This document shows, piece by piece, positions 22,328 to 48,698 of a DNA stretch of 64,000 nucleotides; within the stretch, counting starts at the first letter, position 1; every line of letters begins with the position of its first letter. The stretch is from Myxocyprinus asiaticus (Eukaryota > Chordata > Actinopteri > Cypriniformes > Catostomidae): the NCBI RefSeq assembly GCF_019703515.2, contig NC_059388.1, positions 6,785,979 through 6,849,978 of the forward strand. The letters are read 5' to 3'. The position numbers were made by a program, and so were the translations under genes. Under the pieces are notes generated by a model. It was given only the letters and a program-made list of their open reading frames with translations, was not told the origin of the DNA and made no database searches.

Positions 22328-23160
22328 GATCAGTCACAACATTAAAACCACCTACTTAATATTGTGTAGGTCCCTCGCGTGCCACCAAAACAGCTTCTCT
22401 GAGTAGCATTCTGAGATTATATTCTTCTCACCACAATTGTACAGAGCAGTTATCTGAGTTACCGTAGACTTTGTCAGTTCGAACCAGTCTGGCCATTCTC
22501 TGTTGACCTCTCTCAACAAAAAGGCATTTCCGTCTGCAGAACTGCCGCTTACTGGATGTTTTTTGTTTTTGGCACCATTCTGAGTAAAATCTAGAGACTG
22601 TTGTGTGTGAAAATCCCAGGAGATCAGCAGTTACAGAAATACTCAAACCAGCCCCTCTGGCACCAACAATCATCCATGCGATTACCTAATCAGTCAGTCG
22701 TGTGGCAGCAGTGCAGTGCAAAACATCATTCAGATACGGGTCAGGAGCTTCAATTAGTTCACATCAACCATCAAAATGGGGACAAATGTGATCTGGAGCA
22801 TGGCATGATTGTTGGTGCCAGATGAGCTGGTTTGAGTTTTTCTGTAACTGCTGATCTCCTGGGATTTTCACACAAAACAGTCTCTAGAATTTACTCCAAA
22901 TGGTGTCAAAAACAAAAAAACATCCGGTGAAGCAGTTCTGTGGACAGAATGGCTTGTTGATGAGAGAGGTCAACAGAGAATGGCCAGAATGGTTCGAACT
23001 GACAAAGTCTACGGAAACTCAGATAACTGCTCTGTACAATCGCGGTGAGAAGAATTTCATCTCAGAATGCAATTCTGAGAGGCAGGTTGCCACAGTTTTG
23101 GTGGCATGAGGGGGACCTACACAATATTAGACAGGTGGTTTTAATGTTGTGGCTGATCGG
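22326..23160. mobile_element. Tc1-derived fold-back element with two opposed transposase N-termini
   Basis: The termini are inverted: GATCAGTCACAACATTAAAA at the left, and its near-complement ending GTTGTGGCTGATC at the right. The two arms both carry the start of a Tc1 transposase in opposite directions. The minus-strand frame 22673-22428 reads IVGARGAGLSISVTADLLGF, a helix-turn-helix start, then CRRKCLFVERGQQRM. The plus-strand arm from about 22803 carries the degraded equivalent. The centre (about 22680-22800) is unpaired. It encodes no catalytic domain, so it can only move in trans. Confidence 0.8.
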
Positions 23161-23172
23161 TGTATATACACA

Positions 23173-23440
23173 CAGTGGCAGCCAAAAGTTTGGAATAATG
23201 TACACATTTTGCTCTTATGGAAAGAAATTGGTACTTTTATTCACCAAAGTGGCATTCAACTGATCACAGTGTATAGTCAGGACATTAATAACATGAAAAA
23301 TTACTATTACAATTTGAACTCCCCGTTAGAAGTAGCACAAACGTTCATTTAAGCCTCATTTCTTTGTTGCTTCATCAAGTCTGTCAGACTTTTAAACAAT
23401 AGTCCAATAACTGTAAATGTCTCCTTTATGGTGCCCTCTT
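23173..23440. repeat. Tc1-type terminal fragment
   Basis: CAGTGGCAGCCAAAAGTTTG then GAATAATGTACACATTTTGC are characteristic of a fish Tc1 inverted repeat. No transposase follows. It sits between the two thioesterase genes. Confidence 0.55.
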
Positions 23441-24085
23441 CAGTTTTATTGTTCAAAATTCCAACAATTAATTTGATCATAAGATCTAATAGAGACAAAA
23501 TGTGGAAAGAAAAACAAAACTGTTAATAAATGTATTATATTACAAAATCATTAAAATAATTACTACAAATTTGATTGATTTCAGGTCAACTGCACAAACA
23601 CTTTTCCTTGTTTAAATTATGCAGCATTCATATGAATTACTGGCCTTCACAATTACGTTCCAGATTTATGAAAAACCTGTTTAATCCATTTTATAACATT
23701 TGCAGTTAAAACTATTCCATTTGGCACTAGTTTTTAAAAAAAGTACAAAATACCTGTATCCTTGAAAAAGTATTTGGTATCTTGACCAACAAACTTCAAC
23801 TATGTTTGTAAGGCCTTTCGTTACTGTTCTCATGACTAAGAAATAAGGATTCAGTAAATTCACATACAAAATTAAATGCATAATCAGTTCAATGTATTCT
23901 ACTATCCTTACATTCTATTACAAAAGGTATTACATAAAAAGTAATGCTTATTGTCCATTCTCTATAAACACCAAAGTGAGAAGTAGCAACATATCCAAAG
24001 TGCTCATAAACACGATCAATATTAATGTTGCATTTAAAGACACTTGTAATAAAGTTGAACTCATATGACAATTGTAATGACACAA

Positions 24086-38524
<14,439 letters not shown>

Positions 38525-39010
38525 GATATAGTCCGTGAAGATGTTTCTCCTGTTTTAAGTTTCAGATATCAGACTCTGATCCTAGACTGTCAGACAGAAA
38601 CAAACGAACGAACAAACAAACAAACAAACAAACCAACAAACCAGATGTTCAGTGGTAGTGATTGTCTTCATCTCCCGAAAACATGTCACCACAGTAGAAA
38701 AAAAAACCCTAAATGAAAACTGTAAAGAACATACGAGTTAAAAGTAATTATCTGTGTCAAGCCCAACGAAAGGAAAATGTTCAGAACAGCGTATTATACT
38801 TCAACTCAACAGATTCCAAGCTCACCTTTAGGAAATTAGGTTGTGTCAGTAAGGTACAGTTAGCAATTAGGATGTCAAATTATTTGTTATTATGAGCAAT
38901 GCTGCACTGCACATGTATAATGCTGATGACGAAATGTTACCTTTTGACACGTTTCTGAGTGTACAGCAGCAAAGGTCGTTTAGACCCCTATAGAGGACAC
39001 GACGTATTAC
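38525..39010 (-). promoter_or_regulatory. 5' UTR and promoter region of thioesterase copy 2
   Basis: The 5' UTR of the ATG exon extends to 38549 with an acceptor TTAAAACAG. A non-coding upstream exon probably ends at about 38823 (CCTAAAG|GTGAGC on the minus strand). The sequence about 38895-39000 aligns with the same position upstream of copy 1. Confidence 0.4.
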
Positions 39011-39239
39011 CTCCCATGTCTTTATATTAAGATGCATAGTTTAAAAGTAATAATTTGTGTCGACATGTTTTGAAGGGGAGACTGATGTTACTTGTTTAGC
39101 AATAATTACTCAACTAGTATCACCACCACGTTGTGTAACAATAATTAATCTTAAAGAAAACGTGTGAATGTCTCCGCACTGTTATTATACATAAATGAAA
39201 ACATGAGCAGCACATTCTTACCACAACAAAAGTCATTCC

Positions 39240-40328
39240 ATTCCACGTTTACTCGCCCTCCAGCCCAGTTCTACGGTAAGCCAGTCACTCCAAAAATGTG
39301 ACAAATTGCGCTTTTCAGTTGAGCCACTGGAGAGCGCCAGAGACACGAGGATCTGCTATGGCGCGTTTCTGTCTCGTTCAGTTGAACCAGAGAATATTTA
39401 GCAGAAATGGGCCACTTCTATTCAAATAAATGGGAGCCATTGGAGCGATCAACCAAGGAGCTCTGAGCGCCCAACGGTCATGTACAAAGGAAGTCCCACC
39501 TTACAGTTAAAAGAGCCAATCACCTTTTAGATACAGACATCGCCTGTCAATCAACTTTACAACGTGCATGCGCACTAGCTATACGAGCCGGGAAAATTGC
39601 GGGTTTTTTATTTTATTTTTAATATAAGGTAAATTATCAAAATTAATGATTCCAGTGTTGTCCGATTTTACTGATGATTTGAAATATGCTCTTTGATCGT
39701 AATATTGACCAACCGTTTTTGAGATTTTGGTCTTTCTCCATTCAAAAAGATAGGAGCTCAACTGTCATGATTGGAAATAGCCACCCTAGTGCGTTCCAAG
39801 GATGGTCGACAGTGGACTGAATTGCTAGAGAGACATTGGTTGAACTCCGAGAGTCTCAAGAAACCCCTCCGCCGACGTCATTCACTACGTAGCACTCTTG
39901 AGAGCTCGAGAAGATTAACAGCTTCTCAAGTGCTTTGATGTGCGCGCCGTCTACAGAGGCTCGCGCCAAACTCTCGCGAAAATATAAACGAGGTATAAAC
40001 TTATTAATTTAATAATGAACACAAAGCGCTCTAGTTTCACTTTGATTTAACGACATTGTAATGGCAAATGTCCGTTGTCACTGCGGGTTCATTCACGAAG
40101 TGTAATCAAATGCAAGAAACAGAATCTCAAAGTCTACCTTCATGAGAAATACGGGCTCGTGAGTTAATAAGAGAGCCTTAAAATAATGTATGAAAGTGAA
40201 GAATTTAAGGCATTTAAGAATTAAATATAAAAGCTATACATGTTGGCTGGATTTCAAAACAAAATAAATAAAAAACATTGTGAAAAAGTAAAATGGACCA
40301 AGACTAAATCTGACATATCAGAGATATA
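39240..40328. other. Gene-free upstream region
   Basis: About 39300-39560 resembles an interspersed fish repeat (GGGAGCCATTGGAGCGATCA). About 39780-40000 is richer in CpG (CTCGCGCCAAACTCTCGCG). No coding signal was found. Confidence 0.4.
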
Positions 40329-41898
40329 CAGGCGCTGGTCATATAATTAGAATATCATCAAAAAGTTGATTTATTTCACTAATTCCATTCAAAAAGTGAA
40401 ACTTGTATATTATATTCATTCATTACACACAGACTGATATATTTCAAATGTTTATTTCTTTTAATTTTGATGATTATAACTGACAACTAAGGAAAATCCC
40501 AAATTCAGTATCTCAGAAAATTAGAATATTACTTAAGACCAATACAAAGAAAGGATTTTTAGAAATCTTGGCCAACTGAAAAGTATGAACATGAAAAGTA
40601 TGAGCATGTACAGCACTCAATACTTAGTTGGGGCTCCTTTTGCCTGAATTACTGCAGCAATGCGGCGTGGCATGGAGTCGATCAGTCTGTGGCACTGCTC
40701 AGGTGTTATGAGAGCCCAGGTTGCTCTGATAGTGGCCTTCAGCTCTTCTGCATTGTTGGGTCTGGCATATCGCATCTTCCTCTTCACAATACCCCATAGA
40801 TTTTCTATGGGGTTAAGGTCAGGCGAGTTTGCTGGCCAATTAAGAACAGGGATACCATGGTCCTTAAACCAGATACTGGTTGCTTTGGCACTGTGTGCAG
40901 GTGCCAAGTCCTGTTGGAAAATGAAATCTGCATCTCCATAAAGTTGGTCAGCAGCAGGAAGCATGAAGTGCTCTAAAACTTCCTGGTATACGGCTGCGTT
41001 GACCTTGGACCTCAGAAAACACAGTGGACCAACACCAGCAGATGACATGGCACCCCAAACCATCACTGACTGTGGAAACTTTACACTGCACCTCAAGCAA
41101 CGTGGATTGTGTGCCTCTCCTCTCTTCCTCCAGACTCTGGGACCCTGATTTCCAAAGGAAATGCAAAATTTACTTTCATCAGAGAACATAACTTTGGACC
41201 ACTCAGCAGCAGTCCAGTCCTTTTTGTCTTTAGCCCAGGGAGACGCTTCAGACGCTGTCTGTTGTTCAAGAGTGGCTTGACACAAGGAATGCGACAGCTG
41301 AAACCCATGTCTTGCATACGTCTGTGCGTAGTGGTTCTCCCCCACATTTTTGAATGGGTTTTGTTTCACAATCCTCTCCAGAGTGCGGTTATCCCTATTG
41401 CTTGTACACTTTTTTCTACCACATCTTTTCCTTCCCTTCGCCTCTCTATTAATGTGCTTGGACACAGAGCTCTGTGAACAGCCAGCCTCTTTTGCAATGA
41501 CCTTTTGTGTCTTGCCCTCCTTGTTCAACGTGTCAATGGTCGTCTTTTGGACAACTGTCAAGTCAGCAGTCTTCCCCATGATTGTGTAGCGTACAGAACT
41601 AGACTGAGAGACCATTTAAAGGCCTTTGCAGGTGTTTTGAGTTAATTAGCTGATTAGAGTGTGGCACCAGGTGTCTTCAATATTGAACCTTTTCACAATA
41701 TTCTAATTTTCTGTGATACTGAATTTGGGATTTTCCTTAGTTGTCAGTTATAATCATCAAAATTAAAAGAAATAAACATTTGAAATATATCAGTCTGTGT
41801 GTAATGAATGAATATAATATACAAGTTTCACTTTTTGAATGGAATTAGTGAAATAAATCAACTTTTTGATGATATTCTAATTATATGACCAGCACCTG
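40329..41898 (-). mobile_element. Tc1 element, nearly intact (about 1.57 kb)
   Basis: Inverted terminal repeats of about 205 bp (40329-40535 and about 41693-41898) differ by only a few bases. Each is flanked by TA. They hold the motif GGTCATATAATTAGAATATC at the ends and AAAATTAGAATATT at the inner edge. Size, long IRs and a single minus-strand transposase ORF fit a complete Tc1/mariner element of recent insertion. Confidence 0.93.
40617..41615 (-). CDS. Tc1 transposase (DD34E), with a masked frameshift segment
   Basis: Cuts and pastes the element through TA sites. The open frame is 332 codons; Met13 (MGKTADLTVVQKT) is the likely native start. Residues about 14-90 form the paired-like helix-turn-helix region (IAKEAGCSQSSVSKHI) with a basic linker (GRKRCGRKK). 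The catalytic triad is complete: Asp146 in FSDESKF, Asp236 in FQQDLAPAHS, Glu271 in PDLNPIENLWG, with 34 residues between the last two. Residues about 94-125 do not look like Tc1. The expected residues (RTTTHRRMQDMGF, CRIPCVKPLLNNRQR) lie in another frame at 41341-41235. Two compensating indels therefore put about 32 residues out of frame, and a few residues also seem lost. Probably inactive despite the open frame. Confidence 0.9.
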   Translation of the reverse strand: MVSQSSSVRYTIMGKTADLTVVQKTTIDTLNKEGKTQKVIAKEAGCSQSSVSKHINREAKGRKRCGRKKCTSNRDNRTLERIVKQNPFKNVGENHYAQTYARHGFQLSHSLCQATLEQQTASEASPWAKDKKDWTAAEWSKVMFSDESKFCISFGNQGPRVWRKRGEAHNPRCLRCSVKFPQSVMVWGAMSSAGVGPLCFLRSKVNAAVYQEVLEHFMLPAADQLYGDADFIFQQDLAPAHSAKATSIWFKDHGIPVLNWPANSPDLNPIENLWGIVKRKMRYARPNNAEELKATIRATWALITPEQCHRLIDSMPRRIAAVIQAKGAPTKY

Positions 41899-42904
41899 TA
41901 TATATTTTAGTTATTAAGAAATATTTTGGTAATCAGAATATTATTTTAATTATTTTATCATTTATACTTTTATATTATATTTTATTGTATCATATCATAT
42001 ACCCTTATTTTATTATATGACCCAAGCTAAATTAGGTTCAATTACTTTATGCGCATGAAGCACACATAGTGAAAGTTTGTATGATAATTAATCATCATAT
42101 TCATGAGACCTAAAACAGGCAATTAAACATCATAATCACAATTATTGTTTGACAATTAATCATAAGCCAAATTTCATAATCGTGACAGTCCTAGTTTTCA
42201 TTATTAGGTTCCAACCTTGTGAATTTTTTTGCTGAAAATGTGTATGAAATTTCAAACAGTGACATCAGCTTGTATCATTGTTAAAAATGCAATTTAATGA
42301 CATTGTAAAAATTGATAGAATGTGAAATTTGTCAGTTTTTAAAGAGCTAAAATGTGATTAAAATGACAAGGGGAAATATAAAAATAAAATGTACCATATA
42401 CTATATTGCATGAAGTCATATATATGAAGAGGTCCCCTATCTCGGTTTGTTTAATATCTTTTTCAGTTGCATTACGCTTGCATGTCGTCAAAAGTCTGGT
42501 GAGTAAAAACAAACATTTACTAGCCAGTGGTGATTCTTTCTCCAACATGACCGTTGAGGGTTGTTTATACTATTTATTATATATTATTATTAATGTTAAT
42601 GTAAAAACACATTTTTAATATGGTTATAATAATACATTTCAAATACATATTTTGTATTATTTAACATTTTGTGTGTGTTGTTATGAGAAGGATAAAGCTA
42701 CAGGCCGAGCTCAAAAAAGGTGGGTCTGTGTACGTTTTGATAGTTTGTTTTTTAAATAGAAAAAAAAATAAGCATAAACAAGAAAAGACTACAACACATT
42801 TATTAGCTTTTTCGTTTGTCAAAGAGAATTATTGGACGTGTTCTTGCCCCTTCCTGGTCGTACGAACCTCATAAAACACCATATTTATACAACTTCAGAG
42901 GTAG
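41899..42904. other. Gene-free AT-rich stretch
   Basis: No coding signal. About 42110-42195 (AATTAAACATCATAATCACA ... CGTGACAGTCCTAG) resembles a DNA-transposon end. Small ORFs have no recognisable features. Confidence 0.4.
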
Positions 42905-44400
42905 TGGTGCGCAGTTGTCTCTACCGATTACCTGAGCACAAAACAAAAAAGTAGCTTGAGAAGAATTAAAGGCCATGCTCGATATGGGGGTAATAGAAGA
43001 ATCCCACAGTGACTGGGCCAACCCGGTGGTGCTGGTTCCCAAGAGCGACGGTTCGGTCCGGTTCTTTGTGGATTATAGAAAAGTCAATGCAGTGTCTAAA
43101 TTTGACGTGTAACCAATGCCTCGTATTGATGAACTGCTCAATTGGTTGGGCGTGGTTCACTTTTATTCGACACTGGATTTAACGAAGGTTTATTGGCAGA
43201 TCCCCTTAACACCAATGTCCCGTGAGAAAACGGCCTTCTCCACACCGTTTGGCTTGCACCAATTCGTGGCCCTTCCGTTCGGTTTGTTTGGGGCCCCAGC
43301 TACGTTTCAGCACCTTATGGACCAAGTCCTCAGACCGCACTCTGCTTTTGCCGCTGGCTACCTGGATGATATCATTATATTCAGTCATGACTGGCAGTGG
43401 CAATGCAGCATCTGGGGGCAGTTCTGAGGTCACTGCGACAGGCGGGACTCACAGCAAACCCTAAGAAGTGCGCAATTGGATGGGGACAGGTATGGTATCT
43501 GGGGTTCCACTTGGGTTATTCAGACGTCACCTGCCCGCTGACTGATCCCACTAAAAAAGGAGCCCCAGACCCAGTCCAGTGGTCGGAGCCATGCCAAGAG
43601 GCTTTTATGCAGGTGAAAGCTGCACTTTGTGGTGGGCCGTTGTTACATGCTCCTGATTTTTCTCTCCCTTTTGTTGTACAGACTGACATGTCGGACAGGG
43701 GGTTGGGAGCTGTGTTGTCCTAGGTGGTTGAGGGAGAGAAGCGCCCGGTGCTCTATATCAGCCGTAAGCTTTCGGCAAGAGAGAAGGAGTGTCTGGCCAT
43801 CAAGTGGGTGGTCCTCACCCTTCGGTACTACCTCCTGGGATAGGCACCCTCTGTTCGGACCACGGCCCGCTCCAATGGCTCCATCACATGAAGGATATCA
43901 ATGCGCGGATCACCCGGTGATATCTGGCTCTTCAGCCTTTTAAGTTTGAGGTGGTCCACAGACCGGGGATGCAGATGGCTGTCGTGGACTTTCTCTCCAG
44001 AAATGGAAGGGGGTGGGGTGAGTACTGGGTAGGCCAGATGGCTGAGTCGGGCGATGGGGGTATGTGGTAGTGGGGACTTGATTGAGCGACGGTTTGTGAA
44101 TGGAGAGCGAGATCAGGAGATGAGAACAGTAAGGATTGGCAATCACCTGGCAGTGATTGTCTAACAGCTGTTTGTCATTGCAGTGAGAGTGGAGACGGGC
44201 TTTTATGAGTGAGCCAGGTGCCAGTGAGGAGGAGAGAGCTGCACGGAGCAGAGTGTTCCAGCGTGCAATATTTCTGTTGTGCTGAAAAGCATTATTGAGT
44301 GTGTACACTGAAAAGTGTGATTTTTGAGTCTGTGAAAGTGTGGGAAATAAAGCCCATTTTGAGTTAGATCTCTCCATCTCCCACTTCCTCCTTTTCCATG
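42905..44400 (+). mobile_element. Ty3/Gypsy retrotransposon remnant (RT, RNase H, 3' end)
   Basis: Fragments read in order. The RT start is at about 42970-43090 (MGVIEESHSDWANPVVLVPK). After a stop, RT continues at 43116-43390 (FYSTLDLTKVYWQIPL, TPFGLHQFVALPFGLFGAPA) with the catalytic box in GYLDDIIIFSHD. A shifted frame at 43397-43723 gives GLTANPKKCAIGWGQVWYLG, then, across an internal deletion, DFSLPFVVQTDMSDRGLGAV (start of RNase H). More RNase H follows to about 43840 (RPVLYISRKLS). About 43940-44000 carries VVDFLSRNG. Beyond that, non-coding sequence with AATAAAGCCCATTTTGAG at about 44346 looks like 3' LTR. No gag, protease or integrase is seen; the copy is dead. Confidence 0.85.
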
Positions 44401-44936
44401 AAAACTAAGAACTTAGTTATAACATATTATCTCTCTCTCATTAAACAACCTGACTAAAGAATCCCTGTGACACAAAGCATACTAGTCAGGGCAGGGCCTA
44501 GACAGGGCTTCGTGCCAGCTTTCATCTGAGTAGGCATGGGTTCGACAATCTACGCATGCCAGAGAAATATTGGTTGTTTATTTCAGAAATATTGACCCTG
44601 AGCCTACTTCTTAGACACACAGTCTGTTTTATTTAGCCGTCAGCTATCAAAATCTAAGTGTGGCAAAGCAGACAGCGCAGAGCAGATGCATTTACATTGT
44701 AGTGAAGCCCAGACCAGTATGTGTAATGTGTTATTTTGTATTAAAAAAAATTTAAAATTAGGATTAGAATGTTTGAATAAAGATAAATACCCATTAATTC
44801 TGTACAAAATCCTAATTCAAATAAATTGACCCTTGTGCAAACACTAACAGTCAATATAAATGTCTTTTTTCAACAAAAATGTTTGAAATTGGCATACAAG
44901 GTACATTTATGAGTAATCATATGAATGAACATACAC

Positions 44937-45494
44937 CTGTGGAACGGTCATTAAGACACTAACAGCTTACAGACGGTAGGCAATTAAGGTCACAGTTATA
45001 AAAACTTAGGACACTAAAGAGACCTTTCTACTGACTCAAAAGAAAGATGCCCAGGGGCCCTGCTCATCTGCGTGAACATGCCTTGGAGGCATGAGGACTG
45101 CAGATGTGGCCAGGGCAATAAATTGCAATGTCCGTAATGTGAGACGCCTAAGACAGCGCTACAGGGAGACAGGAAGGACAGCTTATCATCCTCGCAGTGG
45201 CAGACCACATGTAACAACACCTGCACAGGATCAGTACATCCAAATATCACACCTACGGGACAGGTACAGGATGGCAACAACAACTGCCCGAGTTACACCA
45301 GGAATGTACAATCCCTCCATCAGTGCTCAGACTGTCTGCAATAGGCTGAGAGAGGCTGGACTGAGGGCTTGTAGGCAGGTCCTTACCAGACATCACCAGC
45401 AACAATGTCGCCTATGGGCACAAACCCACCTTCGCTGGACCAGACAGGACTGGCAAAAAGTGCTCTTCACTGACGAGTTGCGGTTTTGTCAAAC
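44937..45494 (+). pseudogene. Tc1 transposase, truncated by a SINE insertion
   Basis: Frame 45091-45480 reads a Tc1 DNA-binding region (TADVARAINCNVRNVRRLRQ, HPRSGRPHVTTPAQDQYI) and the catalytic start (WQKVLFTDELRFCQ) with the first Asp. It ends where the SINE begins at about 45495, and the rest of the catalytic domain is missing. The upstream CACCTGTGGAACGGTCATTA is typical Tc1 5' sequence. It is a different Tc1 lineage from the element at 40.3 kb. Confidence 0.85.
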
Positions 45495-45692
45495 TATGTT
45501 TACATTTATGCATTTGGCAGATGCTTTTGTCCAAAGCAACTTACAGTGCCCTTATTACAGGGACAATCCCCCTGGAGCAACCTGGAGTTAAGTGCCTTGC
45601 TCAAGGACACAGTGGTGGTGGCTGTGGGGATTGAACTAACAACATTCTGCTTGCTAGTTCAGTGCTTTAGTCCACTATGGCACCACCACTCC
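45495..45692 (-). repeat. V-SINE-like tRNA-derived SINE, copy 2
   Basis: Same family and orientation as 6.2 kb (TGCATTTGGCAGATGCTTTT, GTTAAGTGCCTTGCTCAAGG). The tRNA-like head is at the right end on the minus strand. It interrupts the Tc1 transposase just after its first catalytic Asp. Confidence 0.7.
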
Positions 45693-46182
45693 AAACTAAG
45701 TAAGGTGATTACTGGATGAGAAGTATAACAAAGATGTATATAAATATACACATAAATAATATTTTGTAATTATGATGCTGATATTAAGTCATCCCAAACA
45801 CATTATATAATGTTGAATACTTTCATTTTTACTAAAATAAATATATGCTTCACTTAAGTTTCACTATCTGATTATAATAAATAACTTATGTTGAAAAGCT
45901 TCCCTTGCCGTCATCATGGCGAAAAACACAGATTGCTCGGGTAGGCGGGGTGTGGCTCCAGATCGTGATGAACTCTGGGATATATTTAGCCTAGTGTGGA
46001 TTTAGTGTGGGTTAAGTGCACTGGCATGTTTTAGACATGGGACAGTCTTGAACACTTACTTCCTGTGGTTTGCACGCACACTCAAGTGGCCAAGACCACA
46101 AGTGTGGGTATTGGGACAGGGCCATAATTACTGTGATTCACGGCGACTGGCTTTTCTGGACTGGGAATCTGCCATCATAATG

Positions 46183-46828
46183 GCTGTGTCTCGTTTGGTA
46201 GGCTGCATCCTCCAGAGGTGGCATTTGTCGGCCGTATACGTCATCGAGGCTGTCTCGTTTCATAAAAGCGAGTAGGACACTTTGAATGCAGCCTTCGAAT
46301 GCAACCTTCTTTCACGGGAATTTGGAGGATGCATGAGGTGTATCCTTCGTGGGCACTCACAACCCACAATTCTTTGCTTCAACGGAAATGTCTAAAAAAA
46401 AATGACGCCAATTTGCATGTAAATATGATGTTCAAACACAAGTAATGTTAATTCCCAAGTTGAAGAACCTCAGTAGATGGGTGCAGAGTATATAATATGT
46501 ATAATTATATTAATATATAATTAAAATAAAGTATTAGACTAAAAGTACAACTGTAAAATCTATTTTCTTTTCTCTTTACATCATTATAACTCTCCTAAAA
46601 TTTACCTCATACATTCCGAAGGGACTTTGTTCCCTTCTCACTCAAAGCGCTCGCACTTGTTAAAGAGTGACGTGCTGTCATAGCAGCCATGATACGTTCT
46701 GTTTCCATTTATCCTACGAAGATGTCTCGTTTAAACGAGGCTTGTTTAAAGGAGGATGCTCGGTATACTGCAGCCCTCAAAGGACGGGTCCTACCTAGCG
46801 TGCAGCCTTCGAAATGAGACACAGCTAA
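46183..46828. mobile_element. Non-autonomous DNA transposon
   Basis: Inverted ends GGCTGTGTCTCGTTTGGTAG / CTTCGAAATGAGACACAGCT. CTGCATCCTCC at the left pairs with GGAGGATGC inside the right half. It is about 0.65 kb and non-coding. Confidence 0.65.
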
Positions 46829-47405
46829 TGTCAGAGCTCCTTGGTCTAACTACACAGAAACACTTCAAAATAAAAGCTCAATTTAAATGAAAAAGTATGA
46901 CAGAAATAGATCACTACTGTATAGTTACTGTATGTAATATTCACTGTTATTCTGCTACTGCTACTAATAATAATAAATCAATAGTAACTGTATTAATATT
47001 TCACATCTATGATGCTCTATTATGCAACACTTTATTTGACAAAAATAACTCCAATGTTGTATTTAGGATTGTGCTGTGAGGTTATAAATTCACTTCATTT
47101 GATAAAAATAATACAATTTCATGTTGAAAATTATTGTTATACTTTAATTTCATTAAAGTTTTAATTAATTTATTTACATAAACACAATTTTGATGATAAA
47201 ACTGAAATAAAATGATGATATTGAGTTCAGAAGAAAAAAAAAACAGACTTACCGTAGTGAATCAGGGTAAGGTAAGGACATTGTTTTGAACACTGATTGA
47301 TTATGTACTCAATGCAAAATGGCAATTTGTTCATTTTTAACCAAAAAATCGTACGTAGTGCAGCTTTCTGTTTTTCAGAATTCTGTTTTTTTCCTTATTA
47401 TGCAG

Positions 47406-47709
47406 CATGTACAGATGTGGTACGCCAATACCAAAAGTTACTTAAGGCCTACAAGAGTCAGAGGAGGATGATTAATGCCTTCAGAATCATAGGTGTGGAC
47501 TGGATAAGCCTGGCTCTGTCTGCTTTCCTGGCAAAAATCTCTATTGCATTTCTAAAGCACCTAAAATGTCTCCCACTATTCGTCCCAAAACTGAGAAAAT
47601 TGTCAAATTTTGTAAACTGTGTGCGGAATCAATTACTACAGAAGTCATAAGTAAAATAGAAGACTTGAAATTGAAGGGAAAGCTCCTGCATGATAACTTC
47701 CTTGTTTAA
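47406..47709 (+). pseudogene. CCDC106-like exon remnant
   Basis: After an acceptor (CTTATTATGCAG) the frame reads DVVRQYQKLLKAYKSQRRMI, then NAFRIIGVDWISLAL. From about 47580 a frame change is needed to continue as CAESITTEVISKIEDLKLKG, to a stop at 47707-47709. The pattern (basic helical start, 'AFRIIGVD', C-terminal 'KIEDLK.KGKLL') resembles proteins annotated in fish as coiled-coil domain-containing protein 106-like. No upstream exon was identified. One frameshift suggests a decayed copy. The assignment is from memory and moderate. Confidence 0.45.
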
Positions 47710-47815
47710 TTTTTAGTTTTACTTGTATGGCTACCCACCCAAAGATTCAAGAATGGTAAACTGTTAATCTTGTTATGGTTTAGTAATAAGTAAAACAATT
47801 TTTATATATACTGTG

Positions 47816-47841
47816 TGTGTATATATATATATATATATATA
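47816..47841. repeat. Short (TA)n tract
   Basis: GTGTGTGTATATAT run of about 26 bp. Confidence 0.9.
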
Positions 47842-48625
47842 GCTCATACACTGAAGATACTGTATACTGAACAAGGGTTAAACATCTGCAATTACGAACA
47901 TGGCCTGATTTGTTTGCACATATTTAATGTTGACAAGCAAACTTTTAATTCCTGCAGCATATCATGATGCAATTTCACAAGTAAAAAAACTGTTTCAATT
48001 TAGACTAGGAAAAAATCCAGGTGAACATTTAAGTAATTTAAATTTACTATTAGTATGTCTCCATTTTATTTTTTTTTAGATATATACAACTGAATTCTTA
48101 TTAGTAAAAAGTTTCAAGTTTGCATTCAATAGGTCTATGAAATGTTTTCTAAGAATGATGCTCAGAGTCAGATTTTCTATTTTCCAAAAGTTTAATTAAA
48201 TGACCGGGAGAGTTCACAACAGAAGTCTTAACTCAGTCAAAAGAATAAACACATTATTTAGTATACCTTTCTTAAAACAGTAAAATGCTGGTGGCAGAAT
48301 ACAATTGGTCAGAACAAACTCATTCTCTCATTGATGGTTAGTTGTTAAGCAACAATGTGGAAAGAAGTGTTAGTTACATATTTGTTAAGATTTAAGACTA
48401 AAAAGATAAACCCCCCTCCTTTTTTGCTCTCTGCATTTTGTTGACAACTCTCAGGGGCGATTCTATAAATTTTTAAAGGAGAGGGCAATAGGAGGGCCAC
48501 AATGTGCATAGAGGGGCGAAATTAATAACACGTCAGCACGAGTCTTTGCTCTTGAAATCTAAAACACATGACCCAATACACAAGGAATATAAAAACAAAC
48601 TTGTAATCAATACTTGCATACTTTT

Positions 48626-48634
<9 letters not shown>

Positions 48635-48695
<61 letters not shown>
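48635..48695. repeat. (TA)n microsatellite
   Basis: About 30 TA units. ORFs through it on both strands are artefacts. Confidence 0.97.

Positions 48696-48698
<3 letters not shown>

Noticed and set aside
22094..22406. ORFs reading YIYIYI / HTHTHT
   Set aside because: Microsatellite artefacts open in several frames on both strands.
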